64,000 bases of DNA from JAICKM01 sp050998805 (GTDB taxonomy: Bacteria; Chloroflexota; Chloroflexia; QHBQ01; JAICKM01), in contig JBPCPV010000007.1 of NCBI GenBank assembly GCA_050998805.1, positions 1-64,000 on the forward strand, in the 5' to 3' direction. Below, piece after piece: positions 43,105 to 51,092 of this stretch; position 1 is the first letter of the stretch, and each line of letters opens with the position of its first letter. The position numbers and the translations under genes were made by a program. The notes below the pieces were generated by a model, which was given only the letters and a program-made list of their open reading frames with translations, had not been told where the DNA came from and searched no databases.

Positions 43105-43857
43105 ATGATCTCCGTGGACTCGCTACGCCAGAACGCCGTGCGGCAAACGGCCGCCGAAGCGCCGGAGCCGGTGTTCCGGCATCGGCACCTGCTCGGCGGG
43201 AGCACGTTGCTTACGATGCTGGTGGCGATCGGCATGGCATTTTTCTACGCGCCTCCGGATCAGGTGCAGGGGCAGGCGCAACGGATCTTCTATTTCCATG
43301 TTCCGCTCGCATGGGTCGCCTACCTGGCGTTTTTCGTGGTTTTGGTCGGGAGCGTGGGCTATCTCTGGCGGCGGCAAGCGCATTGGGACAGGCTCGCTCA
43401 GGCTTCTGCGGAAATTGGCCTCGTGTTGACCAGCCTGGTGCTGGTGAGCGGATCGCTCTGGGGCAAGACGATCTGGGGCACCTGGTGGTCCTGGGATCCG
43501 AGGCTCACCGCGACGCTGGTGCTTTGGTTCATCTACCTCGGCTACGGCATGATACGGGCCTTTACGGCGAACCAGGAGCGCGCGCGCCGGTCCGCGGCGG
43601 TGCTCGGCATAGTAGGTTTTATTGACGTGCCGATCGTGCATCAGTCGGTCGTCTGGTGGCGCAGTTTGCATCCGGCTCCGGTCGTGCTGAACGCTGCCGG
43701 CCCCCAACTGCCCGGCGAGATGCTGGCGACGCTGCTCGTCGGCCTGCTCGCGTTTACTCTGCTCTATTTTTACTTGCTGTCGTGGCGCACCTGGATCGCC
43801 GAGCTAGAGGCGGCAGCCGAGGCCCGGCAACGCCGTGCCGCGTTACTGGAGGACTAG
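43105..43857 (+). CDS. ccmC: Heme transfer protein CcmC
   Basis: 250 residues from the ATG at 43105, after AAGGAGG. Six TM helices with the WWD motif (GTWWSWDPRLTATLVLWFI) and flanking His (FYFHVPLAWVAY; VPIVHQSVVWWRSLH). CcmC loads heme onto CcmE. The N-terminal 25 residues are longer than usual. It is followed two bases later by ccmD. Confidence 0.94.
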   Translation: MISVDSLRQNAVRQTAAEAPEPVFRHRHLLGGSTLLTMLVAIGMAFFYAPPDQVQGQAQRIFYFHVPLAWVAYLAFFVVLVGSVGYLWRRQAHWDRLAQASAEIGLVLTSLVLVSGSLWGKTIWGTWWSWDPRLTATLVLWFIYLGYGMIRAFTANQERARRSAAVLGIVGFIDVPIVHQSVVWWRSLHPAPVVLNAAGPQLPGEMLATLLVGLLAFTLLYFYLLSWRTWIAELEAAAEARQRRAALLED

Positions 43858-43859
43858 AG

Positions 43860-43997
43860 ATGGACAGCGGGCTGATCTATTTAGGGGCGGCTTTTTCGTT
43901 GGTCTGGCTTACCCTGCTCGGATACATGGGCTATCTGGCCCGCCGTGCGAGGGAAGCGGAGCGGGCGATGCGGAACGCGAACCCGAGAGACCCTTGA
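43860..43997 (+). CDS. ccmD: Small heme-export protein CcmD
   Basis: 45 residues: one TM helix (LIYLGAAFSLVWLTLLGYMG) followed by a charged tail (RRAREAERAMRNANPRDP), the CcmD layout. It helps release CcmE from CcmABC. It is two bases after ccmC, and its stop codon lies inside the -35 hexamer of the next promoter. Confidence 0.85.
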   Translation: MDSGLIYLGAAFSLVWLTLLGYMGYLARRAREAERAMRNANPRDP

Positions 43998-44022
43998 CAA
44001 AACCGGATATATTAACTATAGT
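43994..44022 (+). promoter_or_regulatory. Promoter of the rhodanese gene
   Basis: TTGACA (43994-43999), 17 bases, TATAGT (44017-44022). The -10 is again inside ACTATAGT. A second AT-rich block (TTTAGTAGATATAACA) follows directly. Confidence 0.8.
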
Positions 44023-44039
44023 TGTTTAGTAGATATAAC

Positions 44040-44072
44040 AACCGGGCCGGCTTGTTGAGCATCCGGTTTTTT
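44040..44072 (+). terminator. Leader hairpin with U-tract, possible attenuator
   Basis: AACCGG (44040-44045) pairs with CCGGTT (44063-44068), and six T follow without a break. The hairpin lies after the promoter at 43994-44022 and before the ribosome binding site AAGGAGG and ATG 44090. It may end transcripts of the ccm operon, but any transcript started at 44029 must also pass it. Confidence 0.5.
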
Positions 44073-44089
44073 ATGAAGGAGGTCAAACC

Positions 44090-44845
44090 ATGAGCCGCTT
44101 TCAAGACGAAGAGGAGTATGAGTACACGGAGGAACCGGTGGCCAGGCCTCCGAAGCGACAGCGACCCGCGTCCGGGGCGCGCCCTGCCGCGCACGCCGGC
44201 CGGACGTCAGTACAACCTCAGCGACGCTACCAGGCCCGCCCCGCTCGCAGCCCGGTGCCGTATATGCTGCTCGGCCTCATGGGCGCGCTGGTTGTTGGGT
44301 TGGCGGTGCTGATCGTCTTTCTGCTGGTGCAGCGAGCCGGCACGGCCCCTGCACCGGTAGCCAACATACCGCCGGCGCCCGCGGTCAGCAGCGGGGGGAA
44401 TCCAGCCGCGAGCCTGGTACCTGCCGCTCCCGGCAGCGAGCCGCCGCGGATGCCTCTGGCGGAGTTCAAGGCCCTCTACGATAACCCAGCCACGCGGCCG
44501 ATCATCGTGGACGTCAGGGACGCCGGCACCTTCGCGGGTGGTCATATTCAGGGCGCCGTTTCAGTACCGGAATCCGACCTCCCAACTCTCTACCCAAAAA
44601 TTCCGAAAGACAAGCTGGTGGTCGCCTACTGCCAATGACCGGCGGAGCAAGAAAGCGCCCGTGAGGCGCAAACGCTGCATGACCAATACGGCTACAACTA
44701 TACCTACCTGAAAGTGCTCCTGGGCGGTTGGACCGGCTGGAAGGCTGCCGGCTATCCCATCGCGACCGGGGCGGGCGCGGATCTGCCGGGCAAAGCGACG
44801 CCGCCCGGCGGAGCGCCGGCTGTTGTCGCTACCCCGAAGCCGTAA
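44090..44845 (+). CDS. Membrane-anchored rhodanese with in-frame UGA at the catalytic position
   Basis: Read through one TGA (44636-44638) the frame gives 251 residues. Acidic/Tyr cytoplasmic tail, TM helix (PYMLLGLMGALVVGLAVLIV), Pro/Ala linker, then a rhodanese domain from about residue 125 (IIVDVRDAGTFAGGHIQGAV). The active-site loop is YCQ-UGA-PAEQESA; in related rhodaneses this loop reads YCxCPxExxSA, so the UGA replaces the Cys that heads the six-residue catalytic loop. After it, LHDQYGYNYTYLKVLLGGWT and GWKAAGYPI complete a normal domain. A short GC stem-loop follows the UGA. I interpret it as a selenoprotein; a nonsense mutation in a recent pseudogene is the alternative. Confidence 0.7.
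44655..44669 (+). promoter_or_regulatory. Candidate bacterial SECIS stem-loop
   Basis: GCGCC (44655-44659) pairs with GGCGC (44665-44669) around loop CGTGA. The loop starts 21 bases after the UGA and has G as its second base, as expected for bacterial SECIS elements (loop about 16-37 bases from the UGA with a G among its first two bases). Confidence 0.5.
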
Positions 44846-44887
44846 CCGGCCGGATCCCGGCCGGAGACCCATACCGGAGGAGGATTG

Positions 44888-45550
44888 ATGGGTAAAGCCA
44901 AATCGGGTTCGCGAACTATGCCGCGTGTGCAAAACCGCCCACGGCCCAGAGATCCGGCCGCCGTCCTCGCCGAGGACGAACGCCGTCTGGCGGACCTGGC
45001 CCGCCGGCAGGAGGCCCGCGCGGAGGCAGCATCGAGAAGGCGCAAGGCGCGGCTGCGGAAGGCAGCGGTGGTTGCGGCCGTGCTCCTCGTGGTGGGCGGC
45101 TTGCTCGCGACGGCGATACTGCGAGAAGCAGGAAAGCCCGGAGACTCGGTGGGGCAACAGCCCAGCCCCCACATCGCCGGCCTCATCGCGCCCCACGCCC
45201 CCTACAGCACCGACCCGCCCACGTCCGGTCCCCACGTGAAGGAGCTGCCGGCGTGGGGTGCCGCGACGACTCCGGTGCCCAAAGAACTACAGGTGCATGG
45301 CCTGGAGGACGGCGGGGTCATCATCAGCTACCAACCCAGCCTCGATCCGGCGATGATCGCTAAACTCACTGCCCTCACCGGAGGCTACGACAGCAAGCTG
45401 ATCCTGACCCCTGAGCCGGGACTGGGCACATCCATCGTGCTGACGGCCTGGGGGCGGATGCAGCGTTTCCCGCAGTATGATGAGGCCGGAATCCGCCGAT
45501 TTATCGAGGCTTACCGCGGTGTCGATCACCACCAGGAAAGTGGCTCCTAG
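44888..45550 (+). CDS. Second DUF3105 protein, membrane-anchored
   Basis: 220 residues from the ATG at 44888, after GGAGGAGG. A long basic N-terminus with a predicted coiled coil (DERRLADLARRQEARAEAAS), one TM helix (AAVVAAVLLVVGGLLATAIL), and a DUF3105 domain (PPTSGPHVKELPAWGAA, HGLEDGGVIISYQP, LGTSIVLTAWGRM). It lacks the CG-Y Cys seen in the copy at 16387-17175. It follows the rhodanese gene by 42 bases and is probably co-transcribed. Confidence 0.8.
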   Translation: MGKAKSGSRTMPRVQNRPRPRDPAAVLAEDERRLADLARRQEARAEAASRRRKARLRKAAVVAAVLLVVGGLLATAILREAGKPGDSVGQQPSPHIAGLIAPHAPYSTDPPTSGPHVKELPAWGAATTPVPKELQVHGLEDGGVIISYQPSLDPAMIAKLTALTGGYDSKLILTPEPGLGTSIVLTAWGRMQRFPQYDEAGIRRFIEAYRGVDHHQESGS

Positions 45551-45606
45551 TCAGGTTGTGGGAACGAAGGGAACCCGCCTACATGCGAAGCCGTAGTCGC
45601 GGAAGA

Positions 45607-45635
45607 TTGACGCGACGAGCGTAACCTACTATAAT
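45607..45635 (+). promoter_or_regulatory. Promoter of the BlaI/M56 operon
   Basis: TTGACG (45607-45612), 17 bases, TATAAT (45630-45635). ACTATAATT is close to the ACTATAGTT dyad at the two other promoters. Confidence 0.75.
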
Positions 45636-45682
45636 TGGGCCAGCAGATCGAAATTAGACTAGTGGACCAAAGGAGAAGACAG

Positions 45683-46141
45683 ATGCCCCGCTCGCTTTAC
45701 CAGCGCATCGAGCAGCCCGCTGAGGGTGGTCTCAGTAAGCTGCTGGGACCAGTGGAAATCTCCATTATGGAGATCATGTGGGTGTGCGGTTCTGCTACAG
45801 TACGCGATGTCATGACAAAGCTCACGGCCGAGCGCGAGACGGCTTACACGACCGTGATGACGATCATGAACAACCTCGCCGAAAAAGGTCTCCTCAGCCG
45901 CACGCCGCTCGACAAGCGTACACATCTCTACGAGGTGAAGCTTTCGCGGGAAGCGTTCCTACAAGCGTCGAGCGAACGGGTGATCCGAGCCCTGGTAAGC
46001 GATTTTGGCGACTTGGCCCTTACACAGTTCGCGCGCGCGCTGGAGGAGGCGACGCCCGAGCAACACGCGCGGGTGAAACGCCGCCTGAAAGAGCAGGCCG
46101 CGAAAGCGCGCAAGGCTACGGAAAGCTCCGATGCGGGCTGA
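45683..46141 (+). CDS. BlaI/CopY-family repressor
   Basis: 152 residues from the ATG at 45683, 9 bases after AAAGGAG. Winged helix: LGPVEISIMEIMWVCGSATV, ERETAYTTVMTIMNNLAEKG and RTPLDKRTHLYEV, the BlaI/MecI/CopY pattern. The C-terminal helix part supports dimerisation. No Cys-x-Cys pair as in CopY, so it is more BlaI-like. BlaI proteins are inactivated by cleavage triggered by the M56 sensor, encoded in an overlapping gene. It may bind the ACTATA(G/A)T dyads at its own and neighbouring promoters. Confidence 0.88.
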   Translation: MPRSLYQRIEQPAEGGLSKLLGPVEISIMEIMWVCGSATVRDVMTKLTAERETAYTTVMTIMNNLAEKGLLSRTPLDKRTHLYEVKLSREAFLQASSERVIRALVSDFGDLALTQFARALEEATPEQHARVKRRLKEQAAKARKATESSDAG

Positions 46142-47042
46142 CACCTGGTGGCGCGTTACCCTCGCCGTCGGCCTCGGCTGCGCGGGGAGCCTGGCGGTCG
46201 CGGCCTTCGCCCCCCTGTTGATCCGGGCACAACCAGAGCCCGAGACCGCCCACCTGGACCTGGTCTGTCTGTTCTTGCCGACAAACTCGGATTGGGCAGC
46301 TCACCTGATGAGCTATGCGATCCTGCTCCTGCTGCTGGTCGGGTTGATCTGCGGGTTTTCCAGCTTCCTACGCCTGATGGCCCGCACCCGGTATACTCTC
46401 CGCCGGTTGCTCGAGTTCACTCGGCCGGTGGACGGTGCATTGCAGACCCTCTTGGAACCGATCCAACTCGCCGACCGGCTTGATCTGGTGCAGACCGAAG
46501 TGCCCCTGGCTTTTTGTTACGGCCTGCTTCGCCCCCGGATCTGCCTGAGCACCGGAATGGTCTCGGCCCTGGAAGAGGACGAGCTGATCGCTCTCCTCTG
46601 GCATGAGCGATCCCATTTGCTGCACCGGGATCCCTTCAGGGTCGCTTTCGGCCGGGCCTGGACTGCGATGTTTTTCTTCCTGCCTGTGGTTCGCGCGCTC
46701 TACAAGCGGTACTTGTTGGCTAAGGAAGTGGACGCGGACGCCTACGCCTGCGCCCAGCAGGGCGGCAACGGCCCCCTTGCCGCGGCACTCTGGGTGCTGA
46801 TGGAGCAGAAGGCGTCTGTGGGAAGCAGCCCGCGAACGGCAACGGCCGGGGCAAGTGATGAGTTAGAAACGCGGGTCGCCTGGCTGCTCGGCGAGCCACG
46901 TGCACTGACCATCCCGCTGGTGCCTACGCTCGCGAGCAGTATAGTCCTCTTGGGGCTCACCGGGCTGGAACTTGCCTTGACACATGCGGGGGTAGCAAAT
47001 GCGCTCTGGAGCCTGAGCCATAAGGCTCTCGGCGGCTGTTAA
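46131..47042 (+). CDS. M56-family membrane metallopeptidase, BlaR1-like
   Basis: 303 residues. TM helices at 10-30, 60-85, about 185-200 and near the C-terminus. The zinc motif is HERSH (LLWHERSHLLHRDP), and the third ligand is in LAKEVDADAYAC. There is no penicillin-binding sensor domain at the C-terminus, so it is not a true BlaR1; the signal would be sensed by the TM part or another protein. It should cleave or trigger cleavage of the BlaI-type repressor whose gene it overlaps by 11 bases. Confidence 0.88.
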   Translation: MRADTWWRVTLAVGLGCAGSLAVAAFAPLLIRAQPEPETAHLDLVCLFLPTNSDWAAHLMSYAILLLLLVGLICGFSSFLRLMARTRYTLRRLLEFTRPVDGALQTLLEPIQLADRLDLVQTEVPLAFCYGLLRPRICLSTGMVSALEEDELIALLWHERSHLLHRDPFRVAFGRAWTAMFFFLPVVRALYKRYLLAKEVDADAYACAQQGGNGPLAAALWVLMEQKASVGSSPRTATAGASDELETRVAWLLGEPRALTIPLVPTLASSIVLLGLTGLELALTHAGVANALWSLSHKALGGC

Positions 47043-47067
47043 CATACATCATTAGGAGGTGTCTCTC

Positions 47068-47724
47068 ATGAAGATCGGTGTGCGGTTCGTTCTATTCCTC
47101 GGTGTGTTGCTATGCAGCCTCGCCCTCACCGCTGGCCAGGCCCTGGCCGCGACCGGCGAGACCCAGCAGACAGTGGTCACGGCCCATTACAAGATCGTCC
47201 TGACCATCGGTCCAGAGGCGACGATGCTGACGCCTGAGCAGGCCGCGGGCGCCAAAGTGGGTGAGGTCATGTTGCCGATGGGGGGCATGGCGATGCCTGC
47301 GATGGGCATGACCGACCTGGGCCGACCGGTCAACCGCCACCTGGAAGTCGCGATCCTGGACAAGACCAGCGGCGCGCCCGTTACTGACCAGATGCCGGCC
47401 ATCAGCATCAAGAACGACGTTACCGGTGATTTGCGCACCCTGTCCTCGGTCATGGCGATGTATGACGTGAAGGTGGGCAAGAACGACACGCACTTCGGCA
47501 ACAATATTTACCTGCCCGACGGCACATACACCTTCACCACCGTCGCCAACGGGGAGACGGCCACGTTCACCAATGTGGTCCTCGGCGCCGCGGGGAACAT
47601 GAGCGGCGGGAGCACGATGCCCAGCACGGGCGAGCCGCTCACGGGTCTCTATGCGGCACTGTTCGTGACCGGAGGTCTGGTTCTTGTTGCCGGGCTGTGG
47701 CTGCGGCGCTCCAAGCGGGTGTAA
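47068..47724 (+). CDS. Secreted Met/His-rich protein with MPSTG anchor
   Basis: 218 residues from the ATG at 47068, 9 bases after AGGAGG. Signal peptide, then a beta-sandwich-like domain with YKIVLTIGPEATMLTPEQAA, a Met-rich loop (MLPMGGMAMPAMGMTD), RHLEVAILDKTSGAPV and FGNNIYLPDGTY. The layout recalls iron/copper-binding P19/Tp34-type proteins, where Met and His hold the metal; this is tentative. A Gly/Ser linker leads to MPSTGE, a TM helix and RRSKRV. It follows the M56 gene by 25 bases, so the BlaI system probably controls it. Confidence 0.65.
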   Translation: MKIGVRFVLFLGVLLCSLALTAGQALAATGETQQTVVTAHYKIVLTIGPEATMLTPEQAAGAKVGEVMLPMGGMAMPAMGMTDLGRPVNRHLEVAILDKTSGAPVTDQMPAISIKNDVTGDLRTLSSVMAMYDVKVGKNDTHFGNNIYLPDGTYTFTTVANGETATFTNVVLGAAGNMSGGSTMPSTGEPLTGLYAALFVTGGLVLVAGLWLRRSKRV

Positions 47725-47763
47725 CTCTACTATCGCCGGTTTTCGCGGAAAAGAGCAAGCTCC

Positions 47764-48486
47764 ATGCAACGGTTAGCGCAGAGGGTACATTCCTGGAGGC
47801 AGGATGAGACGTCTACCCCCCATACGCGGGGGGTGGTCATCAGATCGGGCTGGCTCTACGACCTTATGCTTTGGCTGGGCAACATTGTATTATGGGGCAA
47901 GTGGCAAGCTCTGCGGCGGATGACTGCTGACCTGGCGCAGCTTCACCCAGGGGAGGTTGTGCTGGACGTGGGATGTGGCACCGGGACGCTGGCGCTGGCC
48001 GCCAAGCAGCGCGTTGGCGAAACGGGTCGCGTGTCCGGCATTGATCCCTCGGTGCAGATGATCGCCCGGGCCCGCCGCAAAGCGGCACGGCGCGCCCTAG
48101 AGATTGACTTCCAGGTCGGGGTGATCGAGCAGCTCGCGTTCCCCGACCAGTCGTTCGATGTCGTGCTGAGTACCTTTATGATGCACCAGTTGCCGGACGA
48201 CCTCAAGCGGCAGGGGTTGGTGGAAATTGCCCGCGTGCTCAAGCCCGGAGGGCGCCTGCTGGTTGTCGATACCAGGCGACCAGGGGAGCAACAGGGCCGA
48301 TCTGCTCGTCTTGTTCATACGGGCCGCTGGAATAGCGGCATTCAAGATCAGCCGGCACTGATGAAGGAAGCGGGGTTCTCACAGATTGAAACCGGGGAGA
48401 TGGAAACCGGAGAGAGCAGGCTTCCCGAAATCGGTTTTGCGCTGGGGCGGAAAATCCTGGCAGAAGCGGAAAGTGCGGGTTTGTAG
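47764..48486 (+). CDS. Class I SAM-dependent methyltransferase
   Basis: 240 residues. SAM-binding motif I is VVLDVGCGTGTLALAA, with the acidic residue of motif II in VSGIDPSVQMI and motif III around FDVVLSTFMMHQLPDD. A hydrophobic N-terminal helix (YDLMLWLGNIVLW) suggests membrane contact. It resembles UbiE/Coq5 or phospholipid methyltransferases. The substrate is unknown. It is last in the run that starts with BlaI. Confidence 0.85.
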   Translation: MQRLAQRVHSWRQDETSTPHTRGVVIRSGWLYDLMLWLGNIVLWGKWQALRRMTADLAQLHPGEVVLDVGCGTGTLALAAKQRVGETGRVSGIDPSVQMIARARRKAARRALEIDFQVGVIEQLAFPDQSFDVVLSTFMMHQLPDDLKRQGLVEIARVLKPGGRLLVVDTRRPGEQQGRSARLVHTGRWNSGIQDQPALMKEAGFSQIETGEMETGESRLPEIGFALGRKILAEAESAGL

Positions 48487-48564
48487 TCTTTCTCCTCAAC
48501 GGCAGCCGCAGTGCCTTAAGGGTGCCACAATGAGTAAGAGAGCTGCTCATTCTGGCGACCGTGC

Positions 48565-48780
48565 GTGACGGCCGCACCGCAGCGGCTGGAGTGGCAAAGC
48601 GCCTATCTGGGACGCCTGATGGAGGCCGACGCGGAAATCGAGCAGGGCCAGCATCTTGTGGAGAGCTTCATGGGCATGCTCCGCGACCGCAAAGGGGCCG
48701 TACTTGAGGTGTGCCGGCGGGTGGTAGCCGGCGATGCCGCCAAGCAACAGTGGGCTGGACAGGTCAATTGCGGAGTATAA
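48565..48780 (+). pseudogene. Transposase remnant, ISL3-like
   Basis: 71 codons including AYLGRLMEADAEIEQGQHLV then ESFMGMLRDRKGAVLE. This resembles the segment of ISL3-type transposases between the catalytic Asp and Glu (..L...D..I......L...F..MLR.R). The catalytic residues are not present. The identification is from pattern memory and is moderate. Confidence 0.4.
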
Positions 48781-49704
48781 GAGGGCGGCGCCCAACCGGC
48801 TACCACGCCGATAATGGTGCTCAGCAGCAGCCGTTTGGTCAGGTAGCGCTGATTCTCAAAGCCACTGCCGGTGATCGCGCTGCGGATCGGGCGTTGCAGC
48901 CAGGCAATCAGTTGCCGAAGCGGTGTTCCGCCCGGCGTGGGGGCGGCCGTATTTTCGGTGGTACCTTGCCGCACGCTAGACGATATCCTTCCCTTCTATG
49001 GCCGGTCGCCGCAGCGCAGGCGCCCACCAGCCCGGAACAGCATGAACTATTCCACCTCGACCCGCGCCGCACGCCCCGGCGAACGCGGCGGGGCCGGGCG
49101 CACGGCCACGAGGCCCAAACCCAACATTGCTGTCATGAACCGCAAGGTAACCAACCCCCAGGCTGTAGTAGCGCGGGTACGGGTGCGCAAGCGGGATGTG
49201 AGTTTCGGACCGCGCAGTCCAGCGGGGATACAGGCATGGGACACGTTCATGACGCTGGTAGAAACGACACGCAAGCTGGGGGCAGGCCCGGGGTCGGTTC
49301 CATCATTGTCGGGTTGCTCCTCCTCCTGTTCCTCAACGATAATCGCGTTCTCCGTTGCGGGTCAGTTCGAGAAAAGGGGGCGTCGCCCCAGGAATGCCAG
49401 GTCGGCGAGCCCAGCAGTGAACGAAATGATCGGCATCCAGGCCTGGCCTATGCAGCGCGCCTCGGTTTTTCGACCCTCCCAAGAATTGGTGTATCAGGAG
49501 TTCAAGAGAGGCGCACTACGCTGTTCAGGTATCACAGCTTTGCAGCCCAGTTCAAGGCTGAGCTCGTCAGGCGCCAGTCACGGCGTCACGGCCCCCGATA
49601 ATCGGCAGGTGAGGCCCGTGCTGGCCGCTCAACCGGTGCCGGTGCGCAGCATGGCCGCGTATTCGGGGGGTATCGCACTCGCCTCAATGGCCCGCGCGGC
49701 GCGC
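48781..49704. other. Debris region without an intact gene
   Basis: 924 bases. On the minus strand near 48800-48935, ENQRYLTKRLLLSTIIGVVA resembles the first helix of ClC chloride channels, but similarity stops abruptly. Around 49040-49320 both strands carry open frames without recognisable domains. A 380-codon plus-strand frame (48871-50013) runs antisense through the phosphoesterase gene and is a GC-rich shadow. I find no promoter or RNA gene here. Confidence 0.35.
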
Positions 49705-50355
49705 TCAGACGTCATAGGGCACCCGCACAAACTCGACTTGCAGTTCCCCGCCTACCGCATCCAGCACGACGTAACAGGCGCGGGGATCGCCATCTTTGGG
49801 CTTCCCGACACTGCCCGCGTTGACCACGTGGCGCCCGCTCGGCAGCACGCGGTGATATGGCATGTGGGTATGCCCACACACCAGCACCTCGGCCTCCGCC
49901 AGGTCGAGCAGCCGCTCCAGGCTGCTGTCCGGCCGGTCGGCGTACAGATACTCGTTGACCCGCCGAGGGCTGCCATGCACCAGCCGCAGCCGCAGGTCCC
50001 CGATCGCCAGTGAGATCGCGGGGACGAGTGTCCGCAGATACGCTTTGCCCTCATCGGTCGTGTGCGTATTGCTCCAGGCAATGGAACGGTGGCCCAGAGC
50101 TTCGGCCGCCGGATCTTTATAGGCGCAGCCGCAATCGTCGCTAGTGGTGCCGACCCCCAGGTCATAGTTGCCCATGATCGTCGGCGTCCCAGGCTCGCGC
50201 ACGGCCGCAATGACCTCGTTTGGCCAGACGCAGTAGCCCACCAGATCCCCCAGGCAGTACCGATCGTGGAGCCCGCGGGCGTCCATGTCCGCCAGCACAG
50301 CCTCCAGCGCCGGGAGGTTCGCGTGAATGTCACCAAAAATCGTCAGCGGGGCCAC
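49705..50355 (-). CDS. Metallophosphoesterase of the arsenic operon
   Basis: 216 residues from GTG 50355, after GGAGG. Calcineurin-type motifs in order: FGDIHAN, GDLVGY, GNYD, VHGSPR and CGHTHMPY, which bind two metal ions. YfcE/MJ0936-like size. It could hydrolyse phosphodiesters or phosphomonoesters; the substrate is unknown. It is third in the minus-strand ars operon, 29 bases after the aquaporin gene. Similar phosphoesterases are often next to ars genes, possibly to cope with arsenate/phosphate mix-ups. Confidence 0.88.
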   Translation of the reverse strand: MAPLTIFGDIHANLPALEAVLADMDARGLHDRYCLGDLVGYCVWPNEVIAAVREPGTPTIMGNYDLGVGTTSDDCGCAYKDPAAEALGHRSIAWSNTHTTDEGKAYLRTLVPAISLAIGDLRLRLVHGSPRRVNEYLYADRPDSSLERLLDLAEAEVLVCGHTHMPYHRVLPSGRHVVNAGSVGKPKDGDPRACYVVLDAVGGELQVEFVRVPYDV

Positions 50356-50384
50356 GACGGGTTCCTCCTCTTCTTGTAGCTAGG

Positions 50385-51092
50385 CTACCGATCGGCCGGC
50401 GCCCGGTTGACCGGTTCGTCCGCGGCCGTGGACACTTCCAGGGGCGTCCGCAACAGCTGGTACAGCCCGCCGCCGAGACAGGCCCCCAGCAGCGGACCGA
50501 CCCAGTAGACCCACTGATCCTGCCAGGCGCCTGCAATGAGCGCCGGGCCAAACGAGCGCGCCGGGTTCATCGACGCGCCGCTAATCGGGCCGCCCCAGAG
50601 GGCGTCGACCGCGACCGTCGCCCCGATCGCCAGCGCGGCCAGCTGTCCGACCGCCCGCGTATCTGTGGCCACGGCGACGATGACGAACATCAGCACGGCC
50701 GTCAGCAGCACCTCGATCCCGCAGGCCTGCCAGGCGCTGCCCGCGGGAACGGTCGCGCCCAGACTCGCCACGGGGCCGAAGAGGCCCTGCAAGGTCAGCG
50801 CGCCCGCGACTGCGCCGACGAGCTGCCCGCCGATGTAGACCGGGACATCCCGCCACGGGAAGTGGCGGGTCACCGCAAAGGCCACCGTCACCGCCGGATT
50901 GAAATGGGCGCCGGAGAGGTGCCCGGTCGCCGCGATCATCACCATAATGATCAGCCCGAACGTGAAAGCGACGCCGACGTGCGTCAGCGCGTGGGTCGTC
51001 GCATCGACCATAATCGCGCCGCACCCCGCCGTCACCAGGGCATAGGTGCCGACCAACTCCGCGCCGGCGCGCCGCCAGAGCGTGGGCGTCAT
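50385..51092 (-). CDS. Aquaporin (AqpS-like) of the arsenic operon
   Basis: 235 residues from the ATG at 51092, which overlaps the stop of the upstream gene (ATGA). Six TM helices and both NPA boxes (GAHFNPAVTVAF and GASMNPARSFGP). In several bacteria an aquaglyceroporin (AqpS) replaces an arsenite pump: arsenate is reduced inside, and As(OH)3 flows out through the channel. The linked ArsR-ArsC fusion and the lack of ArsB/Acr3 here support that role. Confidence 0.9.
   Translation of the reverse strand: MTPTLWRRAGAELVGTYALVTAGCGAIMVDATTHALTHVGVAFTFGLIIMVMIAATGHLSGAHFNPAVTVAFAVTRHFPWRDVPVYIGGQLVGAVAGALTLQGLFGPVASLGATVPAGSAWQACGIEVLLTAVLMFVIVAVATDTRAVGQLAALAIGATVAVDALWGGPISGASMNPARSFGPALIAGAWQDQWVYWVGPLLGACLGGGLYQLLRTPLEVSTAADEPVNRAPADR

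Noticed and set aside
48871..50013. 380-codon plus-strand frame
   Set aside because: It runs antisense through the well-supported metallophosphoesterase gene, has low-complexity Arg/Pro-rich sequence and no domain; typical GC-rich shadow.
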